Shown here: positions 37,280-47,344 of the stretch, in pieces | Layout of the letters: each line of letters starts with the position of its first letter | Numbering within the stretch: position 1 is the stretch's first letter | Assembly (NCBI RefSeq): GCF_010111755.1 | Contig: NC_088956.1 | Span: 744,001 to 808,000, forward strand | DNA: 64,000 nucleotides | Origin: Nakaseomyces glabratus | Lineage: Eukaryota; Ascomycota; Saccharomycetes; Saccharomycetales; Saccharomycetaceae | Direction of reading: 5' to 3' | The notes under the pieces: model-generated | Databases searched by the model: none | What the model was told of the DNA's origin: nothing | Seen by the model: only the letters and a program-made list of their open reading frames with translations | Translations under genes and position numbers: made by a program

Positions 37280-38794
37280 TCAAATCTTCTCTGACATGTT
37301 TAAATGCACCGTCTTTATTTGCATGTATGATTCCACACCAGTTTCACCCAGTTCACGACCTATACCGCTTTGCTTGAAACCACCAAATGGCACCGTAGGA
37401 TCTTCTTCATTGGACGAGTTGATCCACACAGTACCTGATTTAATGTCCCTAGCAAACCAATTAGCAACAGAAATGTTCTTAGTGAAGACCATAGAGGCTA
37501 AACCATAATTTGTATCATTGGCCAATTTTATTGCTTCTTTGTAATCTTTGAATTTGGCGACTACAACAACTGGACCGAAGATTTCTTCTTTCATCAATTT
37601 AGATCCCTGAGGGACATCAGTAAAAATTGTTGGAGAAATAAAATAACCCTTGCAATCACATTTCTCAACAGTTTGGTGAATCTGTAGGTTTTCTTCCTCC
37701 TTTCCATGCCTAATATAATCATTCACCGTCTCAAATTGCTTCTCTGACACAACAGGACCCACTGTGCAATCTTTATCAAATGGATCACATTTCGAACCAA
37801 ACTTCCAGTTTTCTTTGGTATGTTCTGTGAATCTCTTTATAAAGTCATCATAAATATCTTCCTGAACATAAACTCTTGAATTAGCAGTGCAGTTTTGGCC
37901 CGAGTTATAGAAGATACCGTTAGCAATATATTCAATTGCATTATCAATGTCAGCATCCTGAAAAACTACAGCGGGGCTCTTACCACCACATTCCAAGGTA
38001 ACATCTTTCATGTTTGACTTGCCTGCAAGTTCAAGAATAGAGCTTCCCACCTTGGTACTGCCTGTAAAAGATATTTTGTCAACATCCATATGTAAACCTA
38101 AAGAATTGCCAACTACAGATCCCTTACCAGGAACAACATTCACAACACCTTTTGGAAAACCTGCTTTCTTGAACAATTGCGCCAAGTATAGCAAAGAGAG
38201 TGATGTATTCTCAGCAGGCTTGATAACTAGCGTGTTACCAGCAGCTAAACAGCCTTGCATTTTCCAGCTAGCCATTGCCAAAGGATAGTTCCATGGGATA
38301 ATCATACCGCACACACCATAAGGCGATTTAAGGGTGTACACCAATTTCTCATGATCGATGGGAATTGTCTTTCCTTGAGTAAATTTATCAGTAGCACCTG
38401 CAAAATATTTTGTTAAATGGATGATTTGGTCAATATCATCCATAGCGTTGGTATGATAAGGTTTACCAGCATCCAATGTCTCCAAAGCAGCTAATAAAGG
38501 TTTCTCCTCCTCTATTAAGTCCGCCAATTTTAATAGCATATCCCTCTTCTCCGCAGGTGATATCTTAAACCAAACATTCTCATATGATTCTCTTGCAGAC
38601 TTGACTGCCTTGTCAACATCATCCTCAGTAGCAGCATAGAAAGAAGTAATCACTTCTTCAGTAGCTGGATTTATTGTTTCAATCTTTTCACCATTAGAAG
38701 ATGGCACAAACTCATTGTCAATAAATATACCAATAGGTTGTTTGTAACTGCGCCCAATTTGGGGGATATTAATCTCTTCGAAAACTTCAGGCAT
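37280..38794 (-). CDS. Cytosolic aldehyde dehydrogenase, Ald2/Ald3 type
   Basis: A 504-residue NAD(P)+-dependent aldehyde dehydrogenase closely resembling S. cerevisiae Ald2 and Ald3, the stress-induced cytosolic enzymes; Ald2 and Ald3 oxidise 3-aminopropanal on the way to beta-alanine and pantothenate. The catalytic thiol is C302 in NSGQNCTANSR, the general base is E268 in VTLECGGKSP, and N169 of the PWNYP motif is present. There is no mitochondrial presequence. It occupies the position of the tandem YMR169C (ALD3) and YMR170C (ALD2) pair but is a single gene, so I give no symbol. A STRE and a TATA box lie upstream, consistent with stress induction. Confidence 0.94.
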   Translation of the reverse strand: MPEVFEEINIPQIGRSYKQPIGIFIDNEFVPSSNGEKIETINPATEEVITSFYAATEDDVDKAVKSARESYENVWFKISPAEKRDMLLKLADLIEEEKPLLAALETLDAGKPYHTNAMDDIDQIIHLTKYFAGATDKFTQGKTIPIDHEKLVYTLKSPYGVCGMIIPWNYPLAMASWKMQGCLAAGNTLVIKPAENTSLSLLYLAQLFKKAGFPKGVVNVVPGKGSVVGNSLGLHMDVDKISFTGSTKVGSSILELAGKSNMKDVTLECGGKSPAVVFQDADIDNAIEYIANGIFYNSGQNCTANSRVYVQEDIYDDFIKRFTEHTKENWKFGSKCDPFDKDCTVGPVVSEKQFETVNDYIRHGKEEENLQIHQTVEKCDCKGYFISPTIFTDVPQGSKLMKEEIFGPVVVVAKFKDYKEAIKLANDTNYGLASMVFTKNISVANWFARDIKSGTVWINSSNEEDPTVPFGGFKQSGIGRELGETGVESYMQIKTVHLNMSEKI

Positions 38795-38897
38795 TACTTG
38801 TTAGATTATATTGGTCTAGGGTTATTGGACGTGATTTCGAGCGTATTCAATAACGATAGAGAATACTTACACCTATACAAAATAGGGACTCCAGTGC

Positions 38898-38905
38898 TTT
38901 ATATA
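38898..38905 (-). promoter_or_regulatory. TATA box of the ALD gene
   Basis: TATATAAA on the coding strand, about 105 bp upstream of the ATG; TATA boxes are typical of stress-induced yeast genes. Confidence 0.65.
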
Positions 38906-39018
38906 TGTTAGCAATTAATACCAATTACCAATCATAAGACTACAAAATGAATTTTAGTGTGCCAGAGTAGATGTTCCAGACTTCATAGTAACTTCCCATA
39001 TTAGTGTGGATTGCACAT

Positions 39019-39034
39019 CCCCTAAAGCGATGAG
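39019..39034. promoter_or_regulatory. STRE and PAC upstream of the ALD gene
   Basis: CCCCT at 39019-39023 is the Msn2/Msn4 stress response element core; GCGATGAG follows at 39027-39034. Both are about 225-240 bp upstream of the ALD ATG. Confidence 0.5.
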
Positions 39035-39755
39035 GTGACTTTTTCATAAGTCCTAAAATAAGGTTAACACACTAAATACTTCTAATATTGCTCTCAGATC
39101 AAAAAGAACAAGATAGTAGGAAAGCTCTCGAGGTTTTCCTTTCCTTATTGTAGTTACGAATAATGTAGTCGTAAATGTATGCATGATACGTAGTGTGTAA
39201 ATGGTATCACTCCTTGCTTGAATATTTTAAATTAAGGATCGTAAAGAACTAATAATAAATAAAAAAAAGAAATATAAATCAATTTATTATGTCCACTGTT
39301 CATTTTGCATCAATCCCTTACTGGTCTATTCAACATGATGTAACGCTTTCACTGAATGAAGGGGGTATTACTTAAAATTCTTGTATGTGCACTAGTAACA
39401 AAAGAGGAAGAACTACCAAAAAATACCACCTAAATTAATATATAATGACGTGTATGAACCGAATATAACAGATAAAATATAACAGATATAATTATGAGAA
39501 AAGAATAATGTAGTCAAATGTGTGAATGTTTTGTAGTAAAATAAAGTAGAATGGAAGGCATGCTATTTGCACCTTCCAACATGTATGTGCAGAAAAATCA
39601 AGTAGTAAATGTCACAGTAATAAAACATCTGGTTAAGAAAAGATAAAAGGTATTAAACTTTTGTTAGGCTGATTGTGAAATTTTAATAGAAAGACTTTCA
39701 GTGGCGAACACAAACCTTGAAGATGCCTTCCATTTGAAATGAAATAGAAATATTA

Positions 39756-41498
39756 TCACGAGCTATCATTTCTGTCATCGTCCTCCATCTCAATCATTGC
39801 TTGCAATTCATCGATGTCATGTTCATAACCATCATCAGATTCCATGTAATCATCTTCATCATCATCGAGACCATCATTCTCAAGATCGTTAAGCATCATA
39901 CTCTTCCCTTCTCTTGAGCCCTGCTCATCTTGGGTAAGACCATCACTTCTTCCAACAGAGTCTCTTGGAGTGATTTTAGATTTTACTTGGTTTTTGGATT
40001 CTTCATCAGAATAGCTGGGAGGATTCATGGGTAGTGAATCTAGATTAATTTCCTCATTGGTTCCATGAGAATGTGGTGATGTACTGAACTCAAAGCCTGG
40101 AGGAGGAGGTAACAGATTACCATCTATGTCAATAATAGTATTCTTTATACTCCTATGTTGTCTTCTGTTATCGGTGTCCGATTCATCATCACTATCATTG
40201 TCTGAATTATCGTTATCTTCATAACCACTTTCCAGTAGTGTATCTTGAACATAATCATCATATGAAGGAGGGGGGAGTTTTATACCGTTTGGCTTTGCAT
40301 AACCCCATTTCTTGACATTGGCCTCAATGAAGACAAATCCGTAGGATCCAAAATTAACGTGAATTTTACATGGCACGTTAGCACCTACAACTGGGTATAG
40401 GTATTTGAATTTCCAGCCTTTTATATGTCCACCTACCGACTTCTCGCTAATTTTTTTACCATTTCTAGTAAAGAATACCGTCCCACTTCGAGTTCTATAA
40501 CCAATCCCAATAATATCACCCTTTTGGCACTTTGGAAATAGATCAGCCAATTCTGGCTCCAATTTAAATGAATCATTAAATCTTCGAGCACCATTAGAAT
40601 CGTACGCAATTGAATGATGGTGTCTACCTGGCAATCTGAAATAAGGATATGGTGAAGTGCTTAATCCAAATGAGATAATTTCGTTGTCCTTTAATGTTGT
40701 TTGGTCATCCGTAATACTCAACTCAAATATTTTAAATTCACAATAATAGACTCTGTTAATACAAGGTATCGGTAAATTCGTTGTAACTGAAGCGTCGTAG
40801 TTGTAATTTAAAAACGAAATCTCTGTCTTGTTTTCCACTATTATTGTGTCATTTGGTAAGTTTGGATTTGGCTGAAATTCCCAAGCCAATGCACCTTCCT
40901 CCTCTATAAATTGTCTAGTTTGATCATTGATGATAGGATCATTGACAGTATTCTGGTCACCACTTCTGGAGCCAGTACTTATGATGAGGGGTGGGTTTTG
41001 CTTTATGTACTCCTCACCTTGCTTATAATAAAACTGCTCCTCTGGTGATAGTTTCTGTAACTTTGACTTGACCTCATTTTCATCATCCAGAGCGCTAGGC
41101 CACCTAGATTCAGCACTTTCTGCCAATCTTCTGCTCCTTGCACTTAATCCAGTTGCCATACCTTCTTCGTTGAGCAATGATATCCTTGCATGTCGCGTTA
41201 ATAGTCGAGTAACCACTATCTTTGTTGTGAAATAAATGATGCAAATACAGAGATACATGACCAGCATAGAACCGAAGTAGATGAACATGACGTTAATGTC
41301 AAGTTGATCATCCTGATTAGTATATCCATCAGGAGTACCTGGATATGGAACATCTTCCGCAGGTCCTGGGTATGGCAGAACTTCTGGTGGCGTCGGCACG
41401 TCATCTCTCCGTTTTAAACCCGTACTCTGAGCGTCTCTATAAGCATCGGGTATTACAAACCCAGAAGCCTGAGCTAAAAGGCCCAAAAACAACAACAT
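39756..41498 (-). CDS. EAR1: Ear1, SPRY-domain adaptor of the Rsp5 ubiquitin ligase
   Basis: Orthologue of Ear1 (YMR171C), an endosomal membrane protein that, like its paralogue Ssh4, brings Rsp5 to cargo bound for the multivesicular body. The 580-residue protein starts with a hydrophobic signal-like segment ([13 protein letters not shown]). It then has a proline/tyrosine-rich lumenal part, one transmembrane helix at about 68-93 ([19 protein letters not shown]) and a cytosolic SPRY domain at about 210-395. PY motifs PPSY occur near 410 and 500 and can bind Rsp5 WW domains; the tail is very acidic. The frame is open to 41576 from a TTG, but a stop lies just before it; 41498 is the first ATG. 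Confidence 0.9.
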   Translation of the reverse strand: MLLFLGLLAQASGFVIPDAYRDAQSTGLKRRDDVPTPPEVLPYPGPAEDVPYPGTPDGYTNQDDQLDINVMFIYFGSMLVMYLCICIIYFTTKIVVTRLLTRHARISLLNEEGMATGLSARSRRLAESAESRWPSALDDENEVKSKLQKLSPEEQFYYKQGEEYIKQNPPLIISTGSRSGDQNTVNDPIINDQTRQFIEEEGALAWEFQPNPNLPNDTIIVENKTEISFLNYNYDASVTTNLPIPCINRVYYCEFKIFELSITDDQTTLKDNEIISFGLSTSPYPYFRLPGRHHHSIAYDSNGARRFNDSFKLEPELADLFPKCQKGDIIGIGYRTRSGTVFFTRNGKKISEKSVGGHIKGWKFKYLYPVVGANVPCKIHVNFGSYGFVFIEANVKKWGYAKPNGIKLPPPSYDDYVQDTLLESGYEDNDNSDNDSDDESDTDNRRQHRSIKNTIIDIDGNLLPPPPGFEFSTSPHSHGTNEEINLDSLPMNPPSYSDEESKNQVKSKITPRDSVGRSDGLTQDEQGSREGKSMMLNDLENDGLDDDEDDYMESDDGYEHDIDELQAMIEMEDDDRNDSS

Positions 41499-42051
41499 CA
41501 CAACCCAAAAAAAAGGTAAAATAACAATCCCAGGTTGACTTCTATCAAGTATTGTTATGGCTAAATTTAATCCCAAACCTTACTCAATAAGCGAATAAAG
41601 CAGTAGCACAGTAAATATTAGTTGTATTATATCTAATTCTAATAGAATCCACTATTTTGCTCTTGCAGTTCAGTTATTGCAGTTTGGAGGGGTGGTTATC
41701 AGAAGCCTGCTATTATATCAGCCTTTTATATATGTTGGTGGAAACTTATATAAAATTAGTTGACAGTATCACTGAGCTTAACGATGGGATACATCAGAAA
41801 GGAGGCGAGTGGATTCACGAGTCAGGAAGTTTCGTATTTTAGAGTGGCTTCAATAAAGTTTTTCCGTAATGAAATCACGCAGCTAACGTTTCTCTCAGTG
41901 ATAAAAAAGGGCGAGTAAAAGAATGTTGCGAGGCGAACACAACACGTAATAAGGTAAATTAAATAGATGCACTAAGGATGCCAAGGGAGATCTGTTATAG
42001 TTGCTCTATAGTCTATTTTGTATTTAAGTATAGATGTGCGTCTATATATAA
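41499..42051. other. EAR1 upstream region and HUL5 3' side
   Basis: 553 bp at the junction between the YMR171 and YGL141 blocks. No gene or clear motif is seen; a 61-codon open frame at 41657-41842 looks like chance. Confidence 0.5.
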
Positions 42052-44817
42052 TTAGGAGAGGTCGAACCCTGCACCCGCATTAATCGCGTAGAGCAGTTTC
42101 TGTCTTAGTAATTCTTTGTCTGCGTAATCTGGCAACTTCAGTAAGTTGACACATGTTGCTGCTGTTGGTAACCTGTCCCTTTCAGGACCAGAGTTCCTTA
42201 TACCAAATTTAGGTTCCAGCGCTCCGAACCCTTGAAGAGGAGCTTGCGGCACTGATGTCACAAACTTCAGCAGGTCTAGCCTTTGTTGAGGTTCGAACTC
42301 TTCCAATATCTGCCAGAAATACTGAATCGTTAGACTGGTGTCACTGAAACCACCATATATGGTATTGCTTTTCAGATCTTCTAAATTTATATCCTTACCT
42401 TCCCCAGAGATTAACTTTTGCAGCTCGCTGGAGTTGAACATCTCAAACCAATGTGGTGCAATCATCACACTCAGCCCACGATGCAGAGCCGCTACTTGCT
42501 TGTTTAAAGATCTGTTAAGCTTGAAATCCGCAATAAGAACAAGGTACTGAAGGACATTGTTCTTGGTAACCACAGTTTTTGAACCATTTGGAATTAGCTC
42601 GGTAACTCTGTTCTTGCCTGTTGATAAGTCATCGACCTCAAAGTGTAATTCTAACGATTCCAAATCAGAAGCACTCATAGCTAATAATTTCACTAAATTT
42701 TGATATAATGATTCATCCAAAGACTGCAAATCATCGAAATAGGATATATAGTGATTTGAAGAATTAAGCAATTTTTTCAATAAGAAATCTGTGAAATGAA
42801 TGTCAATAAGCACACGGTCATATATACATTTACCCAGAACTTTACCCAAAAAATAGTAGTATTTCATTTTTGTTGCATTAACCTCTGAGCTGGGATACAG
42901 CTCATAGTTCTGATTGGTGTCAAATAATTTATACTTATCATTTTTAAATCCTTCTTCAGTTACACTTGTCAAGAACTCTTTTGTGATACCACCGCCATCA
43001 ATACCAGCCTCGGGTCCAAATTCATTAGTAAAAGTTACTGATAATTTACCCTTAAATCTTTCACCAGCAGGATTGAAGGAGCTATACGCATCCTCTAGAA
43101 CATTATCCCGGGATATATTCACTGCCTGTCTTCTTGAAAGAGAAGGCCCTAATGCGTTTAGTACATCCATCATCAAAGAGCTGTCATCATCTAAATTGAG
43201 ACGTCTCTTATCTAACTCTATTAAAGTGTAGAACATTTCCACTCTCTGTTCAAAGGGAACATAAAATGGAGCTTCTAACAAAATTTTAAGTTTTCTGAAT
43301 TGCTTAATGTTATTTGGCTTTACTTCCATATTTACCAGATAATTTGCTTTCAGATTCATAATATCATTAATCTCCTTATCATTATTATCTTCATCATCTG
43401 AATCGTATAAATCATCGTAATTGTCTTTGTAAGATCTGTAATAATCCTCATAGTCTTGAATTTGCTTATATATTGCTGTCTTCAGGAAATCTGTATTGTA
43501 AACCGTCCAGTATTCTTTATCGCCATTAGATGACTTACAAAACTTCATCCTGGAATCTCTCAAATAAATGATCTTCAGTAAAGGGAGTGCCTCATTTGTA
43601 TAAAGAAATGAATCATTTGTCGGCTTTGTCCACATATCGTTGAATACCATATCTTTAATACCATCAGTAAATAGTACTAATTGCTCCAGTTTTATTCTAT
43701 TTCTGTTATACAACAATTCATGGTCTGTTGATAACCACAAATGAACTTTGATTAGTTGACAAAGTAATTTGAATGCCGGGTAGTGAGTGATGTCGTCCCA
43801 GTATGTCTGTTCTGGATCTTGAAATCTAGAGAAAATATTCAATAGATTCTCAACAAAATTCTCTCTAGAAAGTAATGAAACATATACACTATCCCTTTCA
43901 GCTTCACTAGGCGCGTTCTCTATAAAATTCAACAAGTCAGAACTGAAGTTGGTGTGTATATTTATGCTGTCCAAGTACGAGTAGATAAAATCTTTCTGAT
44001 ATATCTCTGTGACGTAGCCACGCATTCTAATATTAACTGGTTCATACCTCACATTTGTGACACATTGCCTTATTATATTATACAGGTGTTGATTAGCATG
44101 CTTAAGTTTAGAATATAGGTAGCTCATATTCTCCAAGAGTACAGAACTACCATTGAGCTCTACCATGGGCAATAGATCATTCAATACCAATCCTTCATAA
44201 AAATGAAGTACCTCTTCGAATTGGACACATTGACTCTCCGTAATTTCAAATACTCGTCTATAGTTTTGGCTAAATTGTACTTTCCAAGCAGAGAGCACTG
44301 GTGCAATGACATCTATATGCAAACCTGATGTACCTCTCAGAACTTCATTACTAGAAATAAATTTTATATTGGCATCTATGATACCATCAATAAGTGGAAT
44401 ACCAATGTTCAGGCAATTAATGCACATATTCGCAATATTCACATCATGGCAATCAGAATAGATATTCAAAAGCTTCCAATTTCCCAATGCTGTTCCAAAC
44501 TGAGTAAGGAAATGTTTTGATACGTTCAGTATATGTAATAACTCATGAGTTCCAAGGTATATTAGCAATTTTGAACCGAGAAGAGGAACCAAGTGAACTA
44601 CTTTAGGTGATGTCAAATTCAATAATGCAGTTTTCTTGCAAGATAGAAACTTTCTGATCTGACGCTGTATGTATGCGGCTGATGCCTCTTGCTTTTTCTC
44701 TTCAGCCCTTCTGTCTCTCTCCAATTTAGCTCTTTGTAAAATCTCCTTCTTAGTAGTCTGTTGCTTCCTCCCTAAGTTTACATTCCTCTTCCTCGTTTGT
44801 CCTGTAAAATTAAGCAT
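42052..44817 (-). CDS. HUL5: Hul5, HECT ubiquitin ligase (E4-type)
   Basis: Orthologue of Hul5 (YGL141W), the proteasome-associated HECT E3/E4 that extends ubiquitin chains and handles misfolded proteins after heat shock. The 921-residue protein has a basic N-terminus with an IQ-like stretch (SAAYIQRQIRKFL, about residue 47-59). A long helical middle follows, and the C-terminal HECT domain (about 560-921) contains GPEAGIDGGGITKEFL. The catalytic cysteine is C889 in TAATCVNLLKLP, 33 residues from the end. ATG at 44817 is the first in frame. It is next to GPI10, as in S. cerevisiae, and divergent from it. Confidence 0.95.
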   Translation of the reverse strand: MLNFTGQTRKRNVNLGRKQQTTKKEILQRAKLERDRRAEEKKQEASAAYIQRQIRKFLSCKKTALLNLTSPKVVHLVPLLGSKLLIYLGTHELLHILNVSKHFLTQFGTALGNWKLLNIYSDCHDVNIANMCINCLNIGIPLIDGIIDANIKFISSNEVLRGTSGLHIDVIAPVLSAWKVQFSQNYRRVFEITESQCVQFEEVLHFYEGLVLNDLLPMVELNGSSVLLENMSYLYSKLKHANQHLYNIIRQCVTNVRYEPVNIRMRGYVTEIYQKDFIYSYLDSINIHTNFSSDLLNFIENAPSEAERDSVYVSLLSRENFVENLLNIFSRFQDPEQTYWDDITHYPAFKLLCQLIKVHLWLSTDHELLYNRNRIKLEQLVLFTDGIKDMVFNDMWTKPTNDSFLYTNEALPLLKIIYLRDSRMKFCKSSNGDKEYWTVYNTDFLKTAIYKQIQDYEDYYRSYKDNYDDLYDSDDEDNNDKEINDIMNLKANYLVNMEVKPNNIKQFRKLKILLEAPFYVPFEQRVEMFYTLIELDKRRLNLDDDSSLMMDVLNALGPSLSRRQAVNISRDNVLEDAYSSFNPAGERFKGKLSVTFTNEFGPEAGIDGGGITKEFLTSVTEEGFKNDKYKLFDTNQNYELYPSSEVNATKMKYYYFLGKVLGKCIYDRVLIDIHFTDFLLKKLLNSSNHYISYFDDLQSLDESLYQNLVKLLAMSASDLESLELHFEVDDLSTGKNRVTELIPNGSKTVVTKNNVLQYLVLIADFKLNRSLNKQVAALHRGLSVMIAPHWFEMFNSSELQKLISGEGKDINLEDLKSNTIYGGFSDTSLTIQYFWQILEEFEPQQRLDLLKFVTSVPQAPLQGFGALEPKFGIRNSGPERDRLPTAATCVNLLKLPDYADKELLRQKLLYAINAGAGFDLS

Positions 44818-45359
44818 TATCAGAATTGTTATATCTTTAGCATTTCATGCAATACAAAATCAATCTTGTATTTGCTTGTAAATTGGGTAACACCGGATAT
44901 ATAAAAACCTAAGCTTGGATCGTCTCCCTTTAAGCAATCTGTTTTCTAGAGTAAACTGTAGATTTTGACAAAATTAAGGTATTAACTTGTTCTTACTGGA
45001 TCAAAAAACAACTTACAATCTTGGATCAATTCCGTTTGTAAATGAGACAGACAAGTAAAACCTCCAGAAACAACTATAATACAACAATTACTCTTCACAA
45101 TTGCGCTGAGCTGTGCCACCCAAGAGCTAAAAAGTAACGTTTGCTATGATTTTTGTTAGAACAAACCTTTTCGGCATTGCGATGAGCTTCGAAGAATTAC
45201 CAAATAACAATAGAATGATTCAAGATAAACTTTAAAATATCAAAAGTAAATCAGATGCATGATTAAGGAAAGCGTCATATGCTTTCAATTCAAAGAATCT
45301 GAGGCTCAGTTTATTTGAAGTTTTAGTTAATCCTATTTGTGTCTAAGAGTGATTCTCGA
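44818..45359. other. Divergent promoter region of HUL5 and GPI10
   Basis: 542 bp, AT-rich, with one exact PAC octamer at 45179-45186. The GPI10 frame is open from a GTG at 45339 but has no ATG before 45360. No gene. Confidence 0.55.
45179..45186. promoter_or_regulatory. PAC element between HUL5 and GPI10
   Basis: Exact GCGATGAG about 175 bp upstream of the GPI10 ATG and 360 bp from the HUL5 ATG. Confidence 0.5.
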
Positions 45360-47198
45360 ATGGTGACGAACAAGAAAGATACCGATGAAAACAGAGATGT
45401 TCAAGGTTCTATTGTAACAAAAACTTCTGCAATATTCCCAGTTTTAGTGGGATTTAGAGTAATCAACTCTTTATTAACAAGGACATATTTTCAGGCTGAC
45501 GAATTCTGGCAGTCTCTAGAACCAGCGCACTATAAAGCATTCGGTTATGGTGAACTGACGTGGGAGTGGAAAGTCGGATTACGTAGCTATGCATTTCCTA
45601 TGCTATTTGAAATAATCTACAGGCTAGTTAAGTTACTGGCAATTGCTTCGAAAGAAGCACTATCAATCATATGTTCTATAGGTGCAGGCCTTATGCTATT
45701 GTGTTTTCCTCAATCTAAGTTAGCCACAGAAGTAGCACGCGATTTATTGACTATACCGAATGAGTACAGCGAAACTGTTGAGTATTACGGTGTAATATAT
45801 GCACCAAAGTTATTTATGGCTCTGCTGGCGGCTACAGGTGAATATTTTACCATTAAATTAATACAGAAAGTGTATTTAAAGACGGTGTCAAAGAATGACG
45901 ATCAGTTACCAAAGCTATCTAACATAACCAAAATTGCATTACTCTTAACATTGACTAATTTCTTCAATTGTTTTTTTATTACCAGAACATTTATAAATTC
46001 TTTCGAGATGATATTAACATCCATTGCATTGTATAATTGGGATTGGTCGGGCGGAATAGAGATTAACACAAGATCATTTACAAAATCATTATTTTTTGCG
46101 ATGTTTGCATGCATACAAAGACCTAGCAATGCTATAATATGGATTGTATTGGGTTTTTTTCTAACCATTAATCTTTTATTGAGAAGAGACTATACACTTA
46201 TTGGGAGATTATATGCTAAGATTCTAGTAGTATTCACCATTACCATGTTAGTAAATGTTGTTATTGACTTCTATTTTTACAACCAGATAATTTTTCCTGT
46301 TTTCAAATTTATAAATTTCAATTTCACCAGTATCCTGTCAGAATTCTATGGTGTGGCCCCATGGCATTTTCATTTATTACAAAGCCTTCCTATTATGCTA
46401 GGTTATAGTTTACCTTTGTTCATCTATGGTCTTTTTAGCAATGATTCGACTACGAAAAATAATATCAGATTTGGTGCTTTAAGGCAAATTAAATTTGTTC
46501 TTATTCTAAACATAATTTTTTATTCATACCTGAAGCATAAGGAATTCCGCTTCATCTATCCATTGCAACCTCTTTTCTGTTTGCTATCCGCTCTTGGTGC
46601 CCTAAAATTGGCTGGAAAAGTTCAAAACTATAGGTACTTGAAGGAATATGTGTGGATAATCCCACTTATGTCAATGATAGTTTCTATATTTATAACAACC
46701 TTCCAGGAAAGTGGAGTCATACAGGTGATGAAAGATCTTCACAATGAGAAAGACATTGATAGCGTTGGTTTTGTTATGCCATGCCACTCGACACCATGGC
46801 AATCTTATTTACATAGAAATGATATTAGACAACTCTGGGCAATATCATGCGAACCACCATTACATTTGCTCGGAAAAAATAATGCATCAATTGAATTGCA
46901 GACATACATGGACGAGAGTGATTATCTGTATGAAAACATTTCTGGCTTTATTAAAAAAAATTTCCCAAAATTCACCAATTCAATGGACATGGAAAATGTG
47001 AACAACAACGCAAGCATGCCCCAGTTTCCTCACGAATGGCCCCAATTTTTAATTATTTTTGAACAATTAGATAATGAATTTATGAGTCGTTATTTGCTTG
47101 ACTCAGGGTATGTCAAATACAACAAGATCTTTAACTCCTATTCTCATTGGGATTCTAGAAGAAACGGTGATCTCATAATTTATTATAAAAATAATTAG
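45360..47198 (+). CDS. GPI10: Gpi10, GPI-anchor alpha-1,2-mannosyltransferase
   Basis: Orthologue of Gpi10 (YGL142C; human PIG-B), the ER enzyme of glycosyltransferase family 22 that adds the third mannose to the GPI precursor. The 612-residue protein has the family N-terminal loop (YFQADEFWQSLEPAHYKAFG, then TWEW), about ten hydrophobic membrane segments, and the HKEFRFIYPLQPLF motif at about 395-410. The C-terminal lumenal part has PCHSTPWQSYLH. The S. cerevisiae protein has about the same length. The GTG at 45339 is not an ATG; 45360 is chosen. GPI10 supplies the anchor needed by cell-wall proteins such as the two CWP1 products in this window. Confidence 0.95.
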   Translation: MVTNKKDTDENRDVQGSIVTKTSAIFPVLVGFRVINSLLTRTYFQADEFWQSLEPAHYKAFGYGELTWEWKVGLRSYAFPMLFEIIYRLVKLLAIASKEALSIICSIGAGLMLLCFPQSKLATEVARDLLTIPNEYSETVEYYGVIYAPKLFMALLAATGEYFTIKLIQKVYLKTVSKNDDQLPKLSNITKIALLLTLTNFFNCFFITRTFINSFEMILTSIALYNWDWSGGIEINTRSFTKSLFFAMFACIQRPSNAIIWIVLGFFLTINLLLRRDYTLIGRLYAKILVVFTITMLVNVVIDFYFYNQIIFPVFKFINFNFTSILSEFYGVAPWHFHLLQSLPIMLGYSLPLFIYGLFSNDSTTKNNIRFGALRQIKFVLILNIIFYSYLKHKEFRFIYPLQPLFCLLSALGALKLAGKVQNYRYLKEYVWIIPLMSMIVSIFITTFQESGVIQVMKDLHNEKDIDSVGFVMPCHSTPWQSYLHRNDIRQLWAISCEPPLHLLGKNNASIELQTYMDESDYLYENISGFIKKNFPKFTNSMDMENVNNNASMPQFPHEWPQFLIIFEQLDNEFMSRYLLDSGYVKYNKIFNSYSHWDSRRNGDLIIYYKNN

Positions 47199-47344
47199 GT
47201 ATCCACCAAATGCATTCCGGTTGCTTGTTTTATGAATTTTTTGCATTTCAATTTATAATATAGTATTAAGATATAAAGTAAACCAATTAATCCATTAAAG
47301 TACTTCATGTAAATATAAACATCTCTATAAAAAATCATTAAATT

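Larger units (their letters stand above)
38795..39755. other. ALD promoter region and EAR1 3' side
   Basis: 961 bp. The ALD-proximal part has a TATA box, a CCCCT stress element and a PAC octamer. The rest is AT-rich with no gene. Confidence 0.55.

Noticed and set aside
41499..41576. Hydrophobic N-terminal extension of EAR1
   Set aside because: Begins with TTG directly after an in-frame stop; no ATG or splice signal was found that would include it.
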